Assembly (NCBI GenBank): GCA_005843825.1
Contig: SZXX01000033.1
Span: 54,034 to 118,033, forward strand
Direction of reading: 5' to 3'
From: Chlorobium sp.
GTDB taxonomy: Bacteria > Bacteroidota > Chlorobiia > Chlorobiales > Chlorobiaceae
Length of the DNA stretch: 64,000 nt
Of this stretch, positions 53,014 to 62,876 are shown in pieces. A program made the translations under genes and the position numbers. The first letter of the stretch is position 1. Each line of letters starts with the position of its first letter. Below the pieces are notes generated by a model. The model was not told the DNA's origin, made no database searches, and saw nothing but the letters and a program-made list of their open reading frames with translations.

Positions 53014-56000
53014 ATGAGTAACATTTTCAAAGGAGCAATTTTTGATCTTGACGGAGTCATAACCGGCACGGCAAAAGTCCACAGCCTTGCCTGGGAGTCA
53101 ATGTTCAACTATTTTTTAAAGAATTACGCTGAAGTAAACAATGAACCCTACGTTCCTTTTGATCCTGCTCATGACTATCATAAGTATGTAGATGGCAAAC
53201 CACGCATGGAGGGAGTTAAAAGCTTTCTTTTGTCGCGGGATATCGATCTGCCCTATGGCGAAATGGACGACATTCCTGAAAAAGAGACCATCTGCGGGCT
53301 TGGAAACCGGAAAAACAATCTTTTTTCGGAAATTCTCATCAAAGAAGGTCCGGAGGTCTACGCTTCTTCGGTTGAACTTATCAATGAGCTCATAAAGAAA
53401 GGCATCAGAATCGGTATCGCCTCTTCCAGCCGTAACTGCAGGCTTATATTGCAGCTTGCCAAGCTTGAGCATCTTTTTGAAACCCGTGTTGACGGAGAAG
53501 TCTCCATTGAACTCGGCTTGAAGGGCAAACCAAACCCTGATATTTTTGTTAGAGCAGCCCAGAATCTCGGACTGGAGCCTCATGAATGTGTTGTTGTTGA
53601 GGATGCAATCTCAGGTGTTCAGGCTGGATCGCGCGGTAATTTCGGAATGGTGCTTGGCATTGCCCGTGACATCGAAGGATCAAAGCTGAGAGAAGAGGGT
53701 GCTGATATTGTTGTCAGGGATCTTGCAGAAATCACTATTGCCGATATCGAACGATGGTTCAGCGAAGGCCTTGAGTTTGAGAACTGGAACCTGAGCTATA
53801 CTGAATTTTCCGCAAAAGATGAAAAGCTCCGTGAAACCCTTACCTCAACTGGCAACGGATACCTTGGTGTAAGAGGCGCATATGAAGGTTCTTCAATTTC
53901 CCAATACCACTATCCCGGCACCTATATTGCAGGGGTTTTCAATAGAGTCCCTTCGGAGGTTCACGGCCAGACCATTTTCAATAATGACTTTGTCAATACA
54001 CCGAACTGGCTCTCGATTGAGTTCCGGATAGGTGGCGGAGAGTTCATCGATCCCTTTGATCAGACAATACTCAGCTACCGCCAGAACCTCAATCTGCGTA
54101 ACGGCCTAATGGAACGTGAGCTTGTTATTCAGGATAACCTCGGAAGAATAACCAGCATCCACACCCGCAGATTTGCAAGCATGGATGATCCGCACAAGTG
54201 TGCTCTGACGTTCACGCTGAAGCCGGTCAACTACAGTGCTGAAATTGAGTTCCGGTCGGCGATCGACGGACGGGTGAAAAACAAGAATGTTGCGCGTTAT
54301 AATGGACTCACAAACGACCATCTAGAGCATATCCAAAGCAGTAGTGAAAATGGGATAATATTGCTTAATGTCGAAACCAATGTTTCGCATTACGGCATTG
54401 TAACCGCTGCAAGAACAAGGGTTTTGAGCCATGGAAAACTTTTGAAAATCGAGCGTTCAACAATCAGTGATTCACGATATATCGGTGAGTCGTTCAAGCT
54501 GGGGCTGACTCCCAGCAAAAGTTGCACCATTGAAAAACTTGTCTCTATACATACAACACTCGACCAGAAAAGTACCGATCCGGTAAGAGCTGCTCGACAA
54601 TCTCTTGAAAGCGAGGAATCTTTCGATTCCCTGTTCAAGACGCATGCTGAAGCATGGGAAAAAATATGGGATAAAGCTGACATTGTTATTGAAGGTGACC
54701 GGTTCAGCCAGAAAGCGCTCAGACTGCACACCTATCACATGATGTGCACAGCATCGCCGCACAATGCATCCATTGACGCCGGCATGCCCGCGCGCGGTCT
54801 TAACGGCGAGGCTTACCGTGGTCATATATTCTGGGATGAAATTTTTATTCTGCCGTTTTTCAACCGTCATTTCCCGGACATTTCAAAAGCTCTCCTGATG
54901 TACCGCTACAACCGGCTTGATGCAGCCCGGGAGTATGCGCGTGACAACGGGTACAAGGGAGCCATGTTCCCCTGGCAGACTGCCGACGATGGCCGTGAGG
55001 ATACACAGATCCTTCATTTCAATCCAAAAAGCGGCTCATGGGGTCCGGACCTCAGCCGACTGCAGCGACATGTTTCGATAGCTGTATTCTATAATACCTG
55101 GCGCTACATTTACGACACAGATGACACTCAGTTCCTTAATGAATATGGAGCGGAGCTGATGTTTGAAATTGCAAGATTCTGGGCATCCATTGCCACATAT
55201 TCACCTGACACCAAAAAGTATCATATCGAAGGCGTAATGGGCCCTGACGAATTTCATGAAGCCGTGCCTGATAGTGGAAAAGAGGGATTGAAAGATAATT
55301 CCTACACCAATATTATGGCGGTCTGGCTTTTTGAAAAAGCGGCTGAAATCGGTGAAAAAATAGACCCGACCATTCTCCGGCACTTGATTTCAAAAATCCA
55401 TCTCGGGTTTGATGAACTGAAGCACTGGATCGATATCAGCAGAAACATGAATATCCTCATTGATGGTGATGGTGTCCTTGAGCAGTTCGAAGGCTACAAG
55501 AGTCTCAAAGAACTTGACTGGACTCACTATCGTTCCCGGTATGGCAATATTCACCGAATGGACAGAATCCTGAAAGCCGAGGGAACGACACCTGATCTTT
55601 ACAAGGTTGCCAAACAACCTGATGTCCTGATGACATTCTATACGCTTTCACCAGGTGAAGTGGCGGAACTTCTGGAAAAAATCGGCTATAAAATCCCTGA
55701 CGACAAGACTCTTGTCAGGAATAATTATGCTTTCTACGAACCAAGAACAAGCCATGGCTCAACGCTGAGCAAGGTGGTTCACAGCATCATCTCCAGTTAT
55801 CTTCATGATGGTCATGAGATGGCATGGAAATGGTTTTCAGAAGCTCTGAAAAGTGATATTGAGGACACTCAGGGCGGCACAACCCAGGAAGGTATTCATT
55901 GCGGCGTTATGACGGGAACACTGGATACGGTTATCCGGTATTTCGCAGGCATCTCGTTCTACAATGAAAAGCTTAATGTGCACCCCAACAGGCCGGCTCA

Positions 56001-56178
56001 CTGGAAAAAGCTCACTCTAAGCATCTGTTTCCGAAAAAACCGCTATGAAATCACCATTGCAGAGAACGATATCATTATAACTCTGCTCGAAGCTGAGGGA
56101 GATGAAGCCCCTGCATGCATTGCAGGAGTCCATCTAACGCTGAAAAAGGAAGTTGCCTATCACTCGGCGTCTGTCTGA
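53014..56178 (+). CDS. Fused beta-phosphoglucomutase and GH65 disaccharide phosphorylase
   Basis: This 1054-residue bifunctional protein has an N-terminal HAD domain (about 5-245) with '[16 protein letters not shown]' (Asp11/Asp13), 'GIASSSRNC' and '[15 protein letters not shown]', typical of beta-phosphoglucomutase. The C-terminal GH65 part (about 255-1054) has '[11 protein letters not shown]', '[18 protein letters not shown]', the catalytic Glu in '[12 protein letters not shown]' and the phosphate-binding '[12 protein letters not shown]'. It would phosphorolyse trehalose, maltose or kojibiose to glucose plus beta-glucose 1-phosphate, and convert the latter to glucose 6-phosphate. Together with the phosphatase-like gene upstream it forms a trehalose/glucan utilisation pair. 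Confidence 0.92.
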   Translation: MSNIFKGAIFDLDGVITGTAKVHSLAWESMFNYFLKNYAEVNNEPYVPFDPAHDYHKYVDGKPRMEGVKSFLLSRDIDLPYGEMDDIPEKETICGLGNRKNNLFSEILIKEGPEVYASSVELINELIKKGIRIGIASSSRNCRLILQLAKLEHLFETRVDGEVSIELGLKGKPNPDIFVRAAQNLGLEPHECVVVEDAISGVQAGSRGNFGMVLGIARDIEGSKLREEGADIVVRDLAEITIADIERWFSEGLEFENWNLSYTEFSAKDEKLRETLTSTGNGYLGVRGAYEGSSISQYHYPGTYIAGVFNRVPSEVHGQTIFNNDFVNTPNWLSIEFRIGGGEFIDPFDQTILSYRQNLNLRNGLMERELVIQDNLGRITSIHTRRFASMDDPHKCALTFTLKPVNYSAEIEFRSAIDGRVKNKNVARYNGLTNDHLEHIQSSSENGIILLNVETNVSHYGIVTAARTRVLSHGKLLKIERSTISDSRYIGESFKLGLTPSKSCTIEKLVSIHTTLDQKSTDPVRAARQSLESEESFDSLFKTHAEAWEKIWDKADIVIEGDRFSQKALRLHTYHMMCTASPHNASIDAGMPARGLNGEAYRGHIFWDEIFILPFFNRHFPDISKALLMYRYNRLDAAREYARDNGYKGAMFPWQTADDGREDTQILHFNPKSGSWGPDLSRLQRHVSIAVFYNTWRYIYDTDDTQFLNEYGAELMFEIARFWASIATYSPDTKKYHIEGVMGPDEFHEAVPDSGKEGLKDNSYTNIMAVWLFEKAAEIGEKIDPTILRHLISKIHLGFDELKHWIDISRNMNILIDGDGVLEQFEGYKSLKELDWTHYRSRYGNIHRMDRILKAEGTTPDLYKVAKQPDVLMTFYTLSPGEVAELLEKIGYKIPDDKTLVRNNYAFYEPRTSHGSTLSKVVHSIISSYLHDGHEMAWKWFSEALKSDIEDTQGGTTQEGIHCGVMTGTLDTVIRYFAGISFYNEKLNVHPNRPAHWKKLTLSICFRKNRYEITIAENDIIITLLEAEGDEAPACIAGVHLTLKKEVAYHSASV

Positions 56179-56284
56179 ACTCCCGTAATGGCTATCGCGA
56201 TGCCTTCATTTTTTGTATTTTTGCGGTTATAACTTATTATTGTTTTTTTGCATCATTTTTTGTTTACCCATTCGATATCTCTTT

Positions 56285-57325
56285 ATGCGCCTGTCTAATT
56301 TTCGATACACCCTGCCAAAAAGCAAAATAGCCGAAGAACCATCCGTACCGAGAGATCAGTGCAAAATGATGGTACTGAACCGGCGAAAAAAAGACATTGA
56401 GCATAAAGTTTTCGAAGATATTGCATCCTATTTCAAGAAGGGTGATCTGCTTGTTTTAAACAACAGTCGGGTTTTTCCTGCTAAAATATTCGGGCAGAAG
56501 GAGAAAACAGATGCAAAAATAGAGGTATTCCTGCTGAGAGTCCTGAACAAGGAAGCGGGACTTTGGGATGTGCTCGTCGATCCGGCAAGAAAAGTACGGG
56601 TAGGAAACAAAATTTATTTCGAAGAAGATGTGGTTGCCGAAGTAGTTGACAATACTACTTCCCGTGGAAGAACCATCAGATTTCTCAATCCTGACATTGA
56701 TGTGTTCAGTCTTGTTGAAAGAATCGGCACAATTCCCCTGCCCCCCTATTTTACCCGTTCTCCCATTGCTTCTGACAAGGAAAACTACCAGACTGTCTAT
56801 GCGAGCCAGACTGGTGCTGTTGTCGCACCTATGGCAGGGCTGCATTTCACCATGCCGCTCCTTCAGAAAATCCAGAAGCTCGGGGTGAAAATTCTGCCGA
56901 TAACCCTTCATCCGAGTTTGAGTACTTTTAATGCCATTGAAGTCGAAGACGTTTCGAAGCACAAAATGGATTCGGAATATTTCAATATTCCCTACCAGAC
57001 GGCAATGGAAATCAATGAAACCAAGCTCAACAAAACAGGACGGATCATTGCGGTCGGAACAACGACATGCCGGGTTCTTGAAGCCAATGCTACGGTTGAC
57101 GGAAAAATAAAGTTCGGAAGAGGCTGGACAGACAAGTTCATCTATCCACCATACCAATTCAAGGTTACCGATGCTCTTGTCACCAATTTCCAGCTCCCTG
57201 AAACAACGCTGCTTATGGCAGTCAGTGCATTTGCCGAACACCGGCTCCTTATGGAAGCCTATAAAACAGCACTGAAAGAAGATTACCGCTTTCTGGCATA
57301 CGGAGATGCCATGTTTATTTATTAA
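56285..57325 (+). CDS. queA: tRNA preQ1(34) S-adenosylmethionine ribosyltransferase-isomerase
   Basis: This 346-residue enzyme transfers the ribosyl group of SAM to preQ1 at tRNA position 34, making epoxyqueuosine. Family blocks include 'FRYTLPKSKIAEEPSVPRD', 'DLLVLNNSRVFPAKIFG', 'GTIPLPPYFTR', 'YQTVYASQTGAVVAPMAGLHFT' and 'ATGTTTCRVLE'-like 'AVGTTTCRVLEA', and C-terminal 'TNFQLPETTLLMAVSAFA'. The ATG at 56285 gives the usual start; the frame extends upstream to 56213 with a hydrophobic, non-homologous stretch. It is 27 nt from ispD. Confidence 0.95.
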   Translation: MRLSNFRYTLPKSKIAEEPSVPRDQCKMMVLNRRKKDIEHKVFEDIASYFKKGDLLVLNNSRVFPAKIFGQKEKTDAKIEVFLLRVLNKEAGLWDVLVDPARKVRVGNKIYFEEDVVAEVVDNTTSRGRTIRFLNPDIDVFSLVERIGTIPLPPYFTRSPIASDKENYQTVYASQTGAVVAPMAGLHFTMPLLQKIQKLGVKILPITLHPSLSTFNAIEVEDVSKHKMDSEYFNIPYQTAMEINETKLNKTGRIIAVGTTTCRVLEANATVDGKIKFGRGWTDKFIYPPYQFKVTDALVTNFQLPETTLLMAVSAFAEHRLLMEAYKTALKEDYRFLAYGDAMFIY

Positions 57326-57352
57326 ACCCCCGACGGGATTGACAATCTCACT

Positions 57353-58084
57353 ATGAATGCCATTGCCATTATTGCAGCAAGCGGTATCGGAAAACGAATG
57401 CAGCTCAAGAACGGGCAGAGTAAACAGCTGCTTGAAATTGCAGGATTTCCTGTTGTTCATCATACCTTAAAGGCATTTCAGGCAGCCTCGTCAGTCAGAG
57501 CCATCTACATAGCTACAAAAGAGGAAAACATAGCAACACTGGAGGGTATGGCGGCTTCAGCGGGCTTCAGTAAGGTGCAGGCAGTTATCGAGGGCGGCAA
57601 AGAGCGTCAGGATTCGGTAAACAACTGCATCAAGGCTATTGAGCATGAAATACGCTCGTCCGGCAACGTTCCTGATACGATTCTTGTTCATGATGGAGCC
57701 CGTCCGTTTATCCAGCCTGAAGAAATCGACGAAATTGCACGCCTTTCACTGGAGTTTGGAGCCTGTGTCCCGGCAACAAGACCAAAGGATACAATCAAGT
57801 ATATCGGATCCAATCCTGACTTTTTCGGAGAAACGCCTGATCGCAGCCGGCTGCTTCAGGTACAGACACCTCAGGGTTTTCAAAGCAGGCTTCTCATTCA
57901 GGCCCACGAACAGGCTGAGCTTGAACGCTGGTATGCAACAGATGATGCCGCACTGGTAGAACGTTTTTTTCCTGAACAGCCCATAAAAATTTTTGAAATG
58001 GGTTATCACAATATAAAAATCACAACCCCCGAAGATATCCCCGTTGCCGAAGCCATCTTCAGTCAAAAGGCATCATGGTCTTAA
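57353..58084 (+). CDS. ispD: 2-C-methyl-D-erythritol 4-phosphate cytidylyltransferase
   Basis: This 243-residue enzyme forms CDP-methylerythritol in the MEP isoprenoid pathway, which supplies carotenoids and the bacteriochlorophyll tail. It has the nucleotide-binding 'IIAASGIGKRMQ' (the usual AAGxGxRM written as AASGIGKRM) with 'KQLLEIAGFPVV', 'GGKERQDSV', 'LVHDGARPF' and 'TPQGFQ'. It sits 27 nt after queA in the same direction. Two tRNA genes follow. Confidence 0.95.
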   Translation: MNAIAIIAASGIGKRMQLKNGQSKQLLEIAGFPVVHHTLKAFQAASSVRAIYIATKEENIATLEGMAASAGFSKVQAVIEGGKERQDSVNNCIKAIEHEIRSSGNVPDTILVHDGARPFIQPEEIDEIARLSLEFGACVPATRPKDTIKYIGSNPDFFGETPDRSRLLQVQTPQGFQSRLLIQAHEQAELERWYATDDAALVERFFPEQPIKIFEMGYHNIKITTPEDIPVAEAIFSQKASWS

Positions 58085-58165
58085 CACGCTGAAAAAGAAC
58101 AAATAAAAGTTTTTCATAGCTTGTTTATTCCTCTGTGCTATGGTATATTTTCAGCCCGGAAAAAA

Positions 58166-58239
58166 GGTGAGGTAGCTCAGTTGGTTAGAGCACAGGATTC
58201 ATAACCCTGAGGTCGAGGGTTCAACTCCCTCTCTCACCA
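58166..58239 (+). tRNA. tRNA-Met (anticodon CAT), probably elongator
   Basis: Cloverleaf: acceptor GGTGAGG/TCTCACC, D arm GCTC/GAGC, anticodon loop TTCATAA, T arm GAGGG-TTCAACT-CCCTC, discriminator A. The first pair is G-C, and the anticodon stem lacks the three G-C pairs of initiator tRNA, so the elongator is more likely; Ile2 with lysidine cannot be ruled out. The pair closing the anticodon loop is A-C. Confidence 0.93.
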
Positions 58240-58250
58240 CCCTTAAAAAA

Positions 58251-58323
58251 GCGGGTGTAACTCAGTTGGTAGAGTGTTTGCTTCCCAAGCAAAATGTCGC
58301 GAGTTCGAATCTCGTCACCCGCT
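58251..58323 (+). tRNA. tRNA-Gly (anticodon CCC)
   Basis: Cloverleaf: acceptor GCGGGTG/CACCCGC, D arm ACTC/GAGT, anticodon stem TTTGC/GCAAA with loop TTCCCAA (anticodon CCC), T arm GCGAG-TTCGAAT-CTCGT, discriminator T. It is 11 nt from the Met tRNA and in tandem with it. Confidence 0.95.
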
Positions 58324-58365
58324 CTTTTGTGGATATAATTCTTTCTTGTGGACACATTGCCTCTC

Positions 58366-58809
58366 ATGACTCAATCATCTATTTTCTTTTCCCCGGTCAG
58401 TGTTGAGGATATCAACACCACGCAAATCATAGATGGCCAGATGGCCCGACATCTTGGCATTGAAATGACCGAAATCGGACCGGATTTCATGACGGCAAAA
58501 ATGCCGGTCGACCACCGTACAATCCAGCGTATCGGAATTCTGCATGGAGGAGCCTCACTGGCTCTGGCTGAAACGGTGGGAAGTATTGCCGCATCATACT
58601 GTGTCGATAGAGAGTCGTACTACATTGTGGGGCAGGAGATAAACGCCAACCATATTCGTCCGGTAAGGACAGGATTTGTCTATGCCACTGCTACTCCCCT
58701 TCACCTCGGAAAAAGCTCTCAGGTATGGGATATCAAGGTGAGAAATGAAGAGGGGAAACTGACCTGTGTCAGCCGCTTTACAGTTGCTGTCCTGAAAAAA
58801 GAGCAGTGA
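58366..58809 (+). CDS. Hotdog-fold thioesterase (PaaI/MenI-like)
   Basis: This 147-residue acyl-CoA thioesterase has the PaaI-type signature: 'HLGIEMTEIGPDFMTAKMPVDHRTIQRIGILHGGASLALAETVGSIAA' (key HGGASLALAE, with the catalytic Glu) and 'GQEINANHIRPVRTGFVYA'. It may act on DHNA-CoA in menaquinone synthesis or on phenylacetyl-type thioesters. I prefer the ATG at 58366; an in-frame GTG at 58348 is possible. No clear ribosome site is seen. It is next to the tRNAs and in no obvious operon. Confidence 0.88.
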   Translation: MTQSSIFFSPVSVEDINTTQIIDGQMARHLGIEMTEIGPDFMTAKMPVDHRTIQRIGILHGGASLALAETVGSIAASYCVDRESYYIVGQEINANHIRPVRTGFVYATATPLHLGKSSQVWDIKVRNEEGKLTCVSRFTVAVLKKEQ

Positions 58810-58961
58810 GATAAATTTTGCATTTCCATTCGCTGTCTTTTCTTGCCCTTCAGGGTTTATCTGGAATGGAGCGCTCAAGTAATCCCGCCTTTTGTCATCC
58901 CGAAACGCAGTGAGGGATCTCTCTTCTCTCCTCACACCCCGCCAACATCATCATTTTATAC

Positions 58962-59002
58962 GTCCTATAGGTCCCATTTGTCCTATATGTCCTATTCCTC
59001 TT
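58962..59002. repeat. Dispersed CCTATAGG-type repeat, copy 2
   Basis: 39 of 41 bases match 33602-33642. The associated block CGCTCAAGTAATCCCGCCT at 58872-58890 matches 33566-33584 with one mismatch, but here the two are separated by a further 54 nt that include a different repeat. Confidence 0.75.
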
Positions 59003-59101
59003 GTTATCTATTGAGTTGAAACCAAGGTTCTCAACCAGGCGGTCAGGCGCAACATGGAACGTTTCCCAAGTTTATCCTTGAAAAATCATAAGGATATAGT
59101 C

Positions 59102-59132
59102 AAAAAAAAGGCGACCATTTGAAGGCCACCTT
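59102..59132 (-). terminator. Terminator of aspS
   Basis: On the minus strand AAGGTGGCC and GGTCGCCTT pair (two mismatches) around a 7-nt loop, followed by at least six T. It lies 44 nt after the aspS stop. Confidence 0.65.
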
Positions 59133-59175
59133 TTCCTGAGTTCAACTGAAGTATTGAAAGACTCTGCTCCCAAAC

Positions 59176-60996
59176 TTATTTTTTCTCTGCTTCCTTTTTC
59201 GGCAATTCTACCTTGAGATGCAGCTCCCGAAGCTGTGCCGGGGTCACTTCTGATGGAGAGGACATCATGAGATCCTGTGCCTGCTGATTCATAGGGAACG
59301 CAATGACTTCACGAATGTTCTGCTCGTCCCGCAAAATCATGACAAGCCGGTCAAGGCCTGGAGCGATTCCTCCGTGGGGTGGAGCTCCAAGTTTGAATGC
59401 CTCAATCATGTGGCCAAATCGCTCATCAACCTCTTCCTTTGCATAGCCGGCAATCCCGAAAGCCTTGTACATGATATCGGGCCTGTGGTTACGGATGGCT
59501 CCACTTGAAAGTTCGATGCCATTACAGACAATATCATACTGATAGGCGAGAATATCGAGAGGCTGCATGGTTTCGAGCGCCTCCATCTCACCCTGCGGCA
59601 TTGAGAAGGGATTGTGTGAAAAGTCTATCTTTTTTGCTTCTTCGTTGTATTCATACATCGGAAAGTCGACAATCCAGCAGAACGAAAGTTCGTCTTTGTC
59701 AAGGGTAAAGATATCTGCGAAATAGGTCCTCATCCCTCCCATAATCTTGCAGGTCGAAGCCCATTTGCCTGCTCCGAAAAAGACGACATCGCCAGTTTCA
59801 ACCCCAAGGTTTTCTTTGAGATGTGTAAGATCGTCTTCAGAAAGGAACTTGACGAGAGGTCCTTTTGGTCCCTCCTCCCTATACTGTATATAAGCCAGAC
59901 CTCCGGAACCAAGCTCCTTTGCCCTTTTTTCAGCCTTGTCGAAAAACATCCTCGATTCATTAGCTCGACCCTTGAGTACAAGCGCTTTCACGCATGACCC
60001 CTCTTTGGTATTATTTGCAAACACCTTGAATCCTGAATTAACAAAAAGCGAAGTAACATCAGCGATTTCAAGAGGAATTCTCAAGTCGGGTTTATCTGTC
60101 CCGAAACGGTTCATGACCTCTTTATAACTGATCCTCGGGAATGGAAACTGCGAAATACGCTTTTCACTCATAGTCCGGGTCAAATGCTCAATCAAGCCTT
60201 CGAGAATGGCAAAAAGATCATCCTGCTCAATAAAAGCCATTTCCATATCAAGCTGATAAAACTCACCGGGACTGCGATCTGCGCGGGCATCTTCATCACG
60301 AAAGCATGGCGCAATCTGGAAATAACGTGGAAAGCCGGATACCATAAGCAGTTGCTTAAACTGCTGGGGAGCCTGCGGGAGTGCATAAAATTTGCCTGGA
60401 TGAAGGCGGCTTGGAACAAGAAAGTCTCTTGCTCCCTCAGGAGAGCTTGAGGTAAGAATCGGTGTCTGTATTTCAATAAATCCCCTCTCTTCAAGATAGC
60501 GACGAACAGCAGCAGTCAGTCGGCTGCGAAAAATGATATTCTCATGGATTTTTTCACGACGCAGATCAATAAAGCGGTACTTCAGGCGGAGCTCCTCCGA
60601 CGTTTGCACCTCATCAGCTACGGGAAAAGGCAACGGCTGTGCGTTGCTTTCAACAGTGATCTTGCTGACCACAACCTCAATTTCACCTGATGCCAAGCGA
60701 GGATTAATTGCACCGGGAGCGCGAAGGACTACGATACCCTCTATTCTGATCACCGATTCAATATGCAGCTGTTCGGCTTTTGCAAACAAATCCTGATGTT
60801 CAGGCTGGATAACAAGCTGACTGATACCGGTATGATCTCTCAAATCTATGAAAATCAACCCGCCATGATCCCTTTTTCTATGAACCCATCCTGCGAGCTT
60901 CACTGAGGTATTCTCAAGCTCCGGACTTAATAAGCCGCAATAATCAGAGCGGAACCGGTTTTTTAGAGTCTCGGTGCTACATGCAGCTTTACTCAT
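59176..60996 (-). CDS. aspS: Aspartyl-tRNA synthetase, probably non-discriminating
   Basis: This 606-residue class II synthetase has an N-terminal anticodon-binding OB fold ('[24 protein letters not shown]'), class II motif 2 '[24 protein letters not shown]' and motif 3 '[14 protein letters not shown]', plus the bacterial GAD insert. In known AspRS enzymes His in 'WVHRxRDHGG' and Gly in 'LRxxGxxNP' mark non-discriminating forms that charge both tRNA-Asp and tRNA-Asn; both are present here (His38 and 'LRAPGAINP'). It would then need GatCAB to make Asn-tRNA. It is followed by a terminator and preceded by 96 nt to dnaX. Confidence 0.96.
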   Translation of the reverse strand: MSKAACSTETLKNRFRSDYCGLLSPELENTSVKLAGWVHRKRDHGGLIFIDLRDHTGISQLVIQPEHQDLFAKAEQLHIESVIRIEGIVVLRAPGAINPRLASGEIEVVVSKITVESNAQPLPFPVADEVQTSEELRLKYRFIDLRREKIHENIIFRSRLTAAVRRYLEERGFIEIQTPILTSSSPEGARDFLVPSRLHPGKFYALPQAPQQFKQLLMVSGFPRYFQIAPCFRDEDARADRSPGEFYQLDMEMAFIEQDDLFAILEGLIEHLTRTMSEKRISQFPFPRISYKEVMNRFGTDKPDLRIPLEIADVTSLFVNSGFKVFANNTKEGSCVKALVLKGRANESRMFFDKAEKRAKELGSGGLAYIQYREEGPKGPLVKFLSEDDLTHLKENLGVETGDVVFFGAGKWASTCKIMGGMRTYFADIFTLDKDELSFCWIVDFPMYEYNEEAKKIDFSHNPFSMPQGEMEALETMQPLDILAYQYDIVCNGIELSSGAIRNHRPDIMYKAFGIAGYAKEEVDERFGHMIEAFKLGAPPHGGIAPGLDRLVMILRDEQNIREVIAFPMNQQAQDLMMSSPSEVTPAQLRELHLKVELPKKEAEKK

Positions 60997-61092
60997 ATTG
61001 TTCTATCGTCCTTTGGCATTAAAAAATTGAACCCCGAATGAAAACCCTGAATATGTAGAATTTTTAATAATTTATAAAACACCTTGAACCTC

Positions 61093-62876
61093 TCAGTAAA
61101 CAAGTTCTCCCCCGAATTCCGTTATTAGAAATCTGAGTACTTCATTTTTCTCAGCGAGTTCCTGAAAAATGGTAAAGACAGTCTTCTCTTTTGTGCATGC
61201 ATCTTTTTCAGCATCATAGAGAATACGGAGTTTAAGAGGTAAAGCATAAAAATCTGAAACCTCACCCTGAAGAATCGCTACATCCTGTAAAAGCTCTTCG
61301 TATGAAAACTTTCTGCAGCATACAATGTCGAGTATCCCGTTTGGGCTGCAGGCTGCAAGTTCACAGGACTGAAGATGCGTTGCCATGAAGTTATGGGTCT
61401 TCCTGGAAATATGATCAAGGAACTGGCGCCATTCAACCTTGAGTGAATCAAGATCGGCAACTCTTTCCAGCCCCTCGACACTGCTCTGGCCCTTGTTTTC
61501 AGATGCCGCATTCACCCGAGGCTGCTGCACCACTGGATTTGTTGCAAAACCGGAAAGTTTTTTCTGCCATGATCCCAAATCAAGATCCGCTGAACCTGAA
61601 CGTTTAACGGCGGGAGTCGGAGCTGAAACAGCAGGCACAGATGAAACTGATGGAGATGACGGAACAGATACCGGAAGCTCTTTCAGGGGCTTGTCAGGTA
61701 CTTTTTTTTTTGAGACTGTTGATCCAGCAGCTGGGGGGCGGAAGAAACAGCATGTACTATATCGATAAGCTTGAGAAGCGCAAGCTCGAAGCGAAACTGA
61801 TATTCGAACTGAAACTTCAGTTCTTTCTGTGTCAGCAGAAGAAAATCAACCATCTGCATGACCGATAGTGGAGAGAAGTTTTTGGCATCTTGCTGGTATC
61901 GCTCACGTATTGCATCCGGCCGTTCAACAAGACGTGCAGAAGAGAGATTCTGCACAACCAGAAAATTCCTCAAATGCTCGATCAGTTTTTCAAGAAAATC
62001 CTGCTCGTCATAGCCGTTTCTGATAACAAACTGCGCAACATCAAGCATCTTGGCGGGATTGTGCTCCTTAACAGCATCAGTAACGGCAAACATCTGTTCA
62101 TCGTCAATGTAGTTCAGCAGTTCGGCAACACCCTGGTAACTGATAGATCCCTCTTGATCATTCTCGGCTGAAAAGGCAATAACCTGATCCAGAATACTCT
62201 GTGCATCACGCATCGACCCCTGAGCCTTGCGACCAATGAGCTGCAGGGCATCGCCATCAACTTTTATATGCTCGGCATCACAGATAAGCTGAAGCTGACT
62301 CTGGATATCCTCAAGAGGAATACGCTTGAAGTTGAAACGCTGACACCGGGAGGCAATAGTGGCCGGAATCTTATGGAGCTCGGTGGTAGCAAAAATAAAA
62401 ATAGCATGCGGCGGCGGCTCCTCAAGGGTTTTCAGAAACGCATTGAATGCCGCAATGGAAAGCATGTGCACCTCGTCAATAATATAGACCCTGTACTTGC
62501 CTTTCTGAGGGCCATAGCGAACATTTTCCCTAAGCGTACGGATATCATCGACACTGTTATTGGATGCTGCATCGAACTCCGCAATATTGAAACTGGTGCC
62601 CGAATCGAAGTCCCGGCAGCTTTCGCACTCACCACACGGTTCAGTAACATTCTGCAGGTATTCCGCGTCCTCCATCATTTTCAGGCAGTTCACCGCCTTT
62701 GCAAACACCCTTGCAGCTGTGGTCTTGCCGACTCCACGCAATCCCGAAAAAATATAACCATGCCCTACCCTTCCCATGCGAAGCGAATTCTGTATCGTAC
62801 GGGTGACGTGCTCCTGTGCGGTAATATCGGCAAACTTTGCAGGTCTGTACTTCCTGGCTATAACCTGATAACTCAT
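61093..62876 (-). CDS. dnaX: DNA polymerase III tau subunit (dnaX, full length by frameshift)
   Basis: Reading the zero frame from 62876 to the A10 run and slipping back one base gives a product of about 594 residues. After 'DQQSQKKK' the shifted frame continues 'VPDKPLKELPVSV', a Ser/Pro linker, then 'DLGSWQKKLSGF' and a C-terminal domain (about 470-594) of the kind that contacts the polymerase core and DnaB. The tail frame is open from the A-run to a stop at 61093, and no start with a ribosome site lies at its front. This supports a tau form made by ribosomal or polymerase slippage. Confidence 0.85.
61683..62876 (-). CDS. dnaX: DNA polymerase III gamma-type subunit (dnaX, short form)
   Basis: The zero-frame product is 397 residues and is a complete clamp-loader ATPase: 'QVIARKYRPAKFADI', Walker A 'GLRGVGKTTAARVFAKAVNC', the zinc-binding CGECESC segment, Walker B-like 'VYIIDEVHMLS' and sensor 1 'FATTELHKIPATIASRCQRF'. 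It terminates with 'KKKYLTSP' just after an A10 run (61702-61711 in plus coordinates). Its codons there, AAA AAG, include the A-AAA-AAG heptamer that is slippery in E. coli dnaX. The ATG overlaps the stop of the upstream BrkB-family gene by 4 nt. Confidence 0.93.
   Translation of the reverse strand: MSYQVIARKYRPAKFADITAQEHVTRTIQNSLRMGRVGHGYIFSGLRGVGKTTAARVFAKAVNCLKMMEDAEYLQNVTEPCGECESCRDFDSGTSFNIAEFDAASNNSVDDIRTLRENVRYGPQKGKYRVYIIDEVHMLSIAAFNAFLKTLEEPPPHAIFIFATTELHKIPATIASRCQRFNFKRIPLEDIQSQLQLICDAEHIKVDGDALQLIGRKAQGSMRDAQSILDQVIAFSAENDQEGSISYQGVAELLNYIDDEQMFAVTDAVKEHNPAKMLDVAQFVIRNGYDEQDFLEKLIEHLRNFLVVQNLSSARLVERPDAIRERYQQDAKNFSPLSVMQMVDFLLLTQKELKFQFEYQFRFELALLKLIDIVHAVSSAPQLLDQQSQKKKYLTSP

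Larger units (their letters stand above)
58810..59175. other. Intergenic region with dispersed repeats and a gene relic
   Basis: About 366 nt. Read on the minus strand it contains 'AGLLERSIPDKP' then a stop (around 58855-58890), a block GTCATCCCGAAACGCAGTGA plus GGGATCT near 58893-58919 that looks like a widespread intergenic repeat, and the 41-nt CCTATAGG repeat (58962-59002). The last 75 nt hold the aspS terminator. Confidence 0.5.

Noticed and set aside
61093..61638. Tau tail as an independent gene starting at ATG 61638
   Set aside because: The frame is open upstream to the A10 run, there is no ribosome site at 61638, and the content matches the DnaX C-terminus, so it is part of dnaX.
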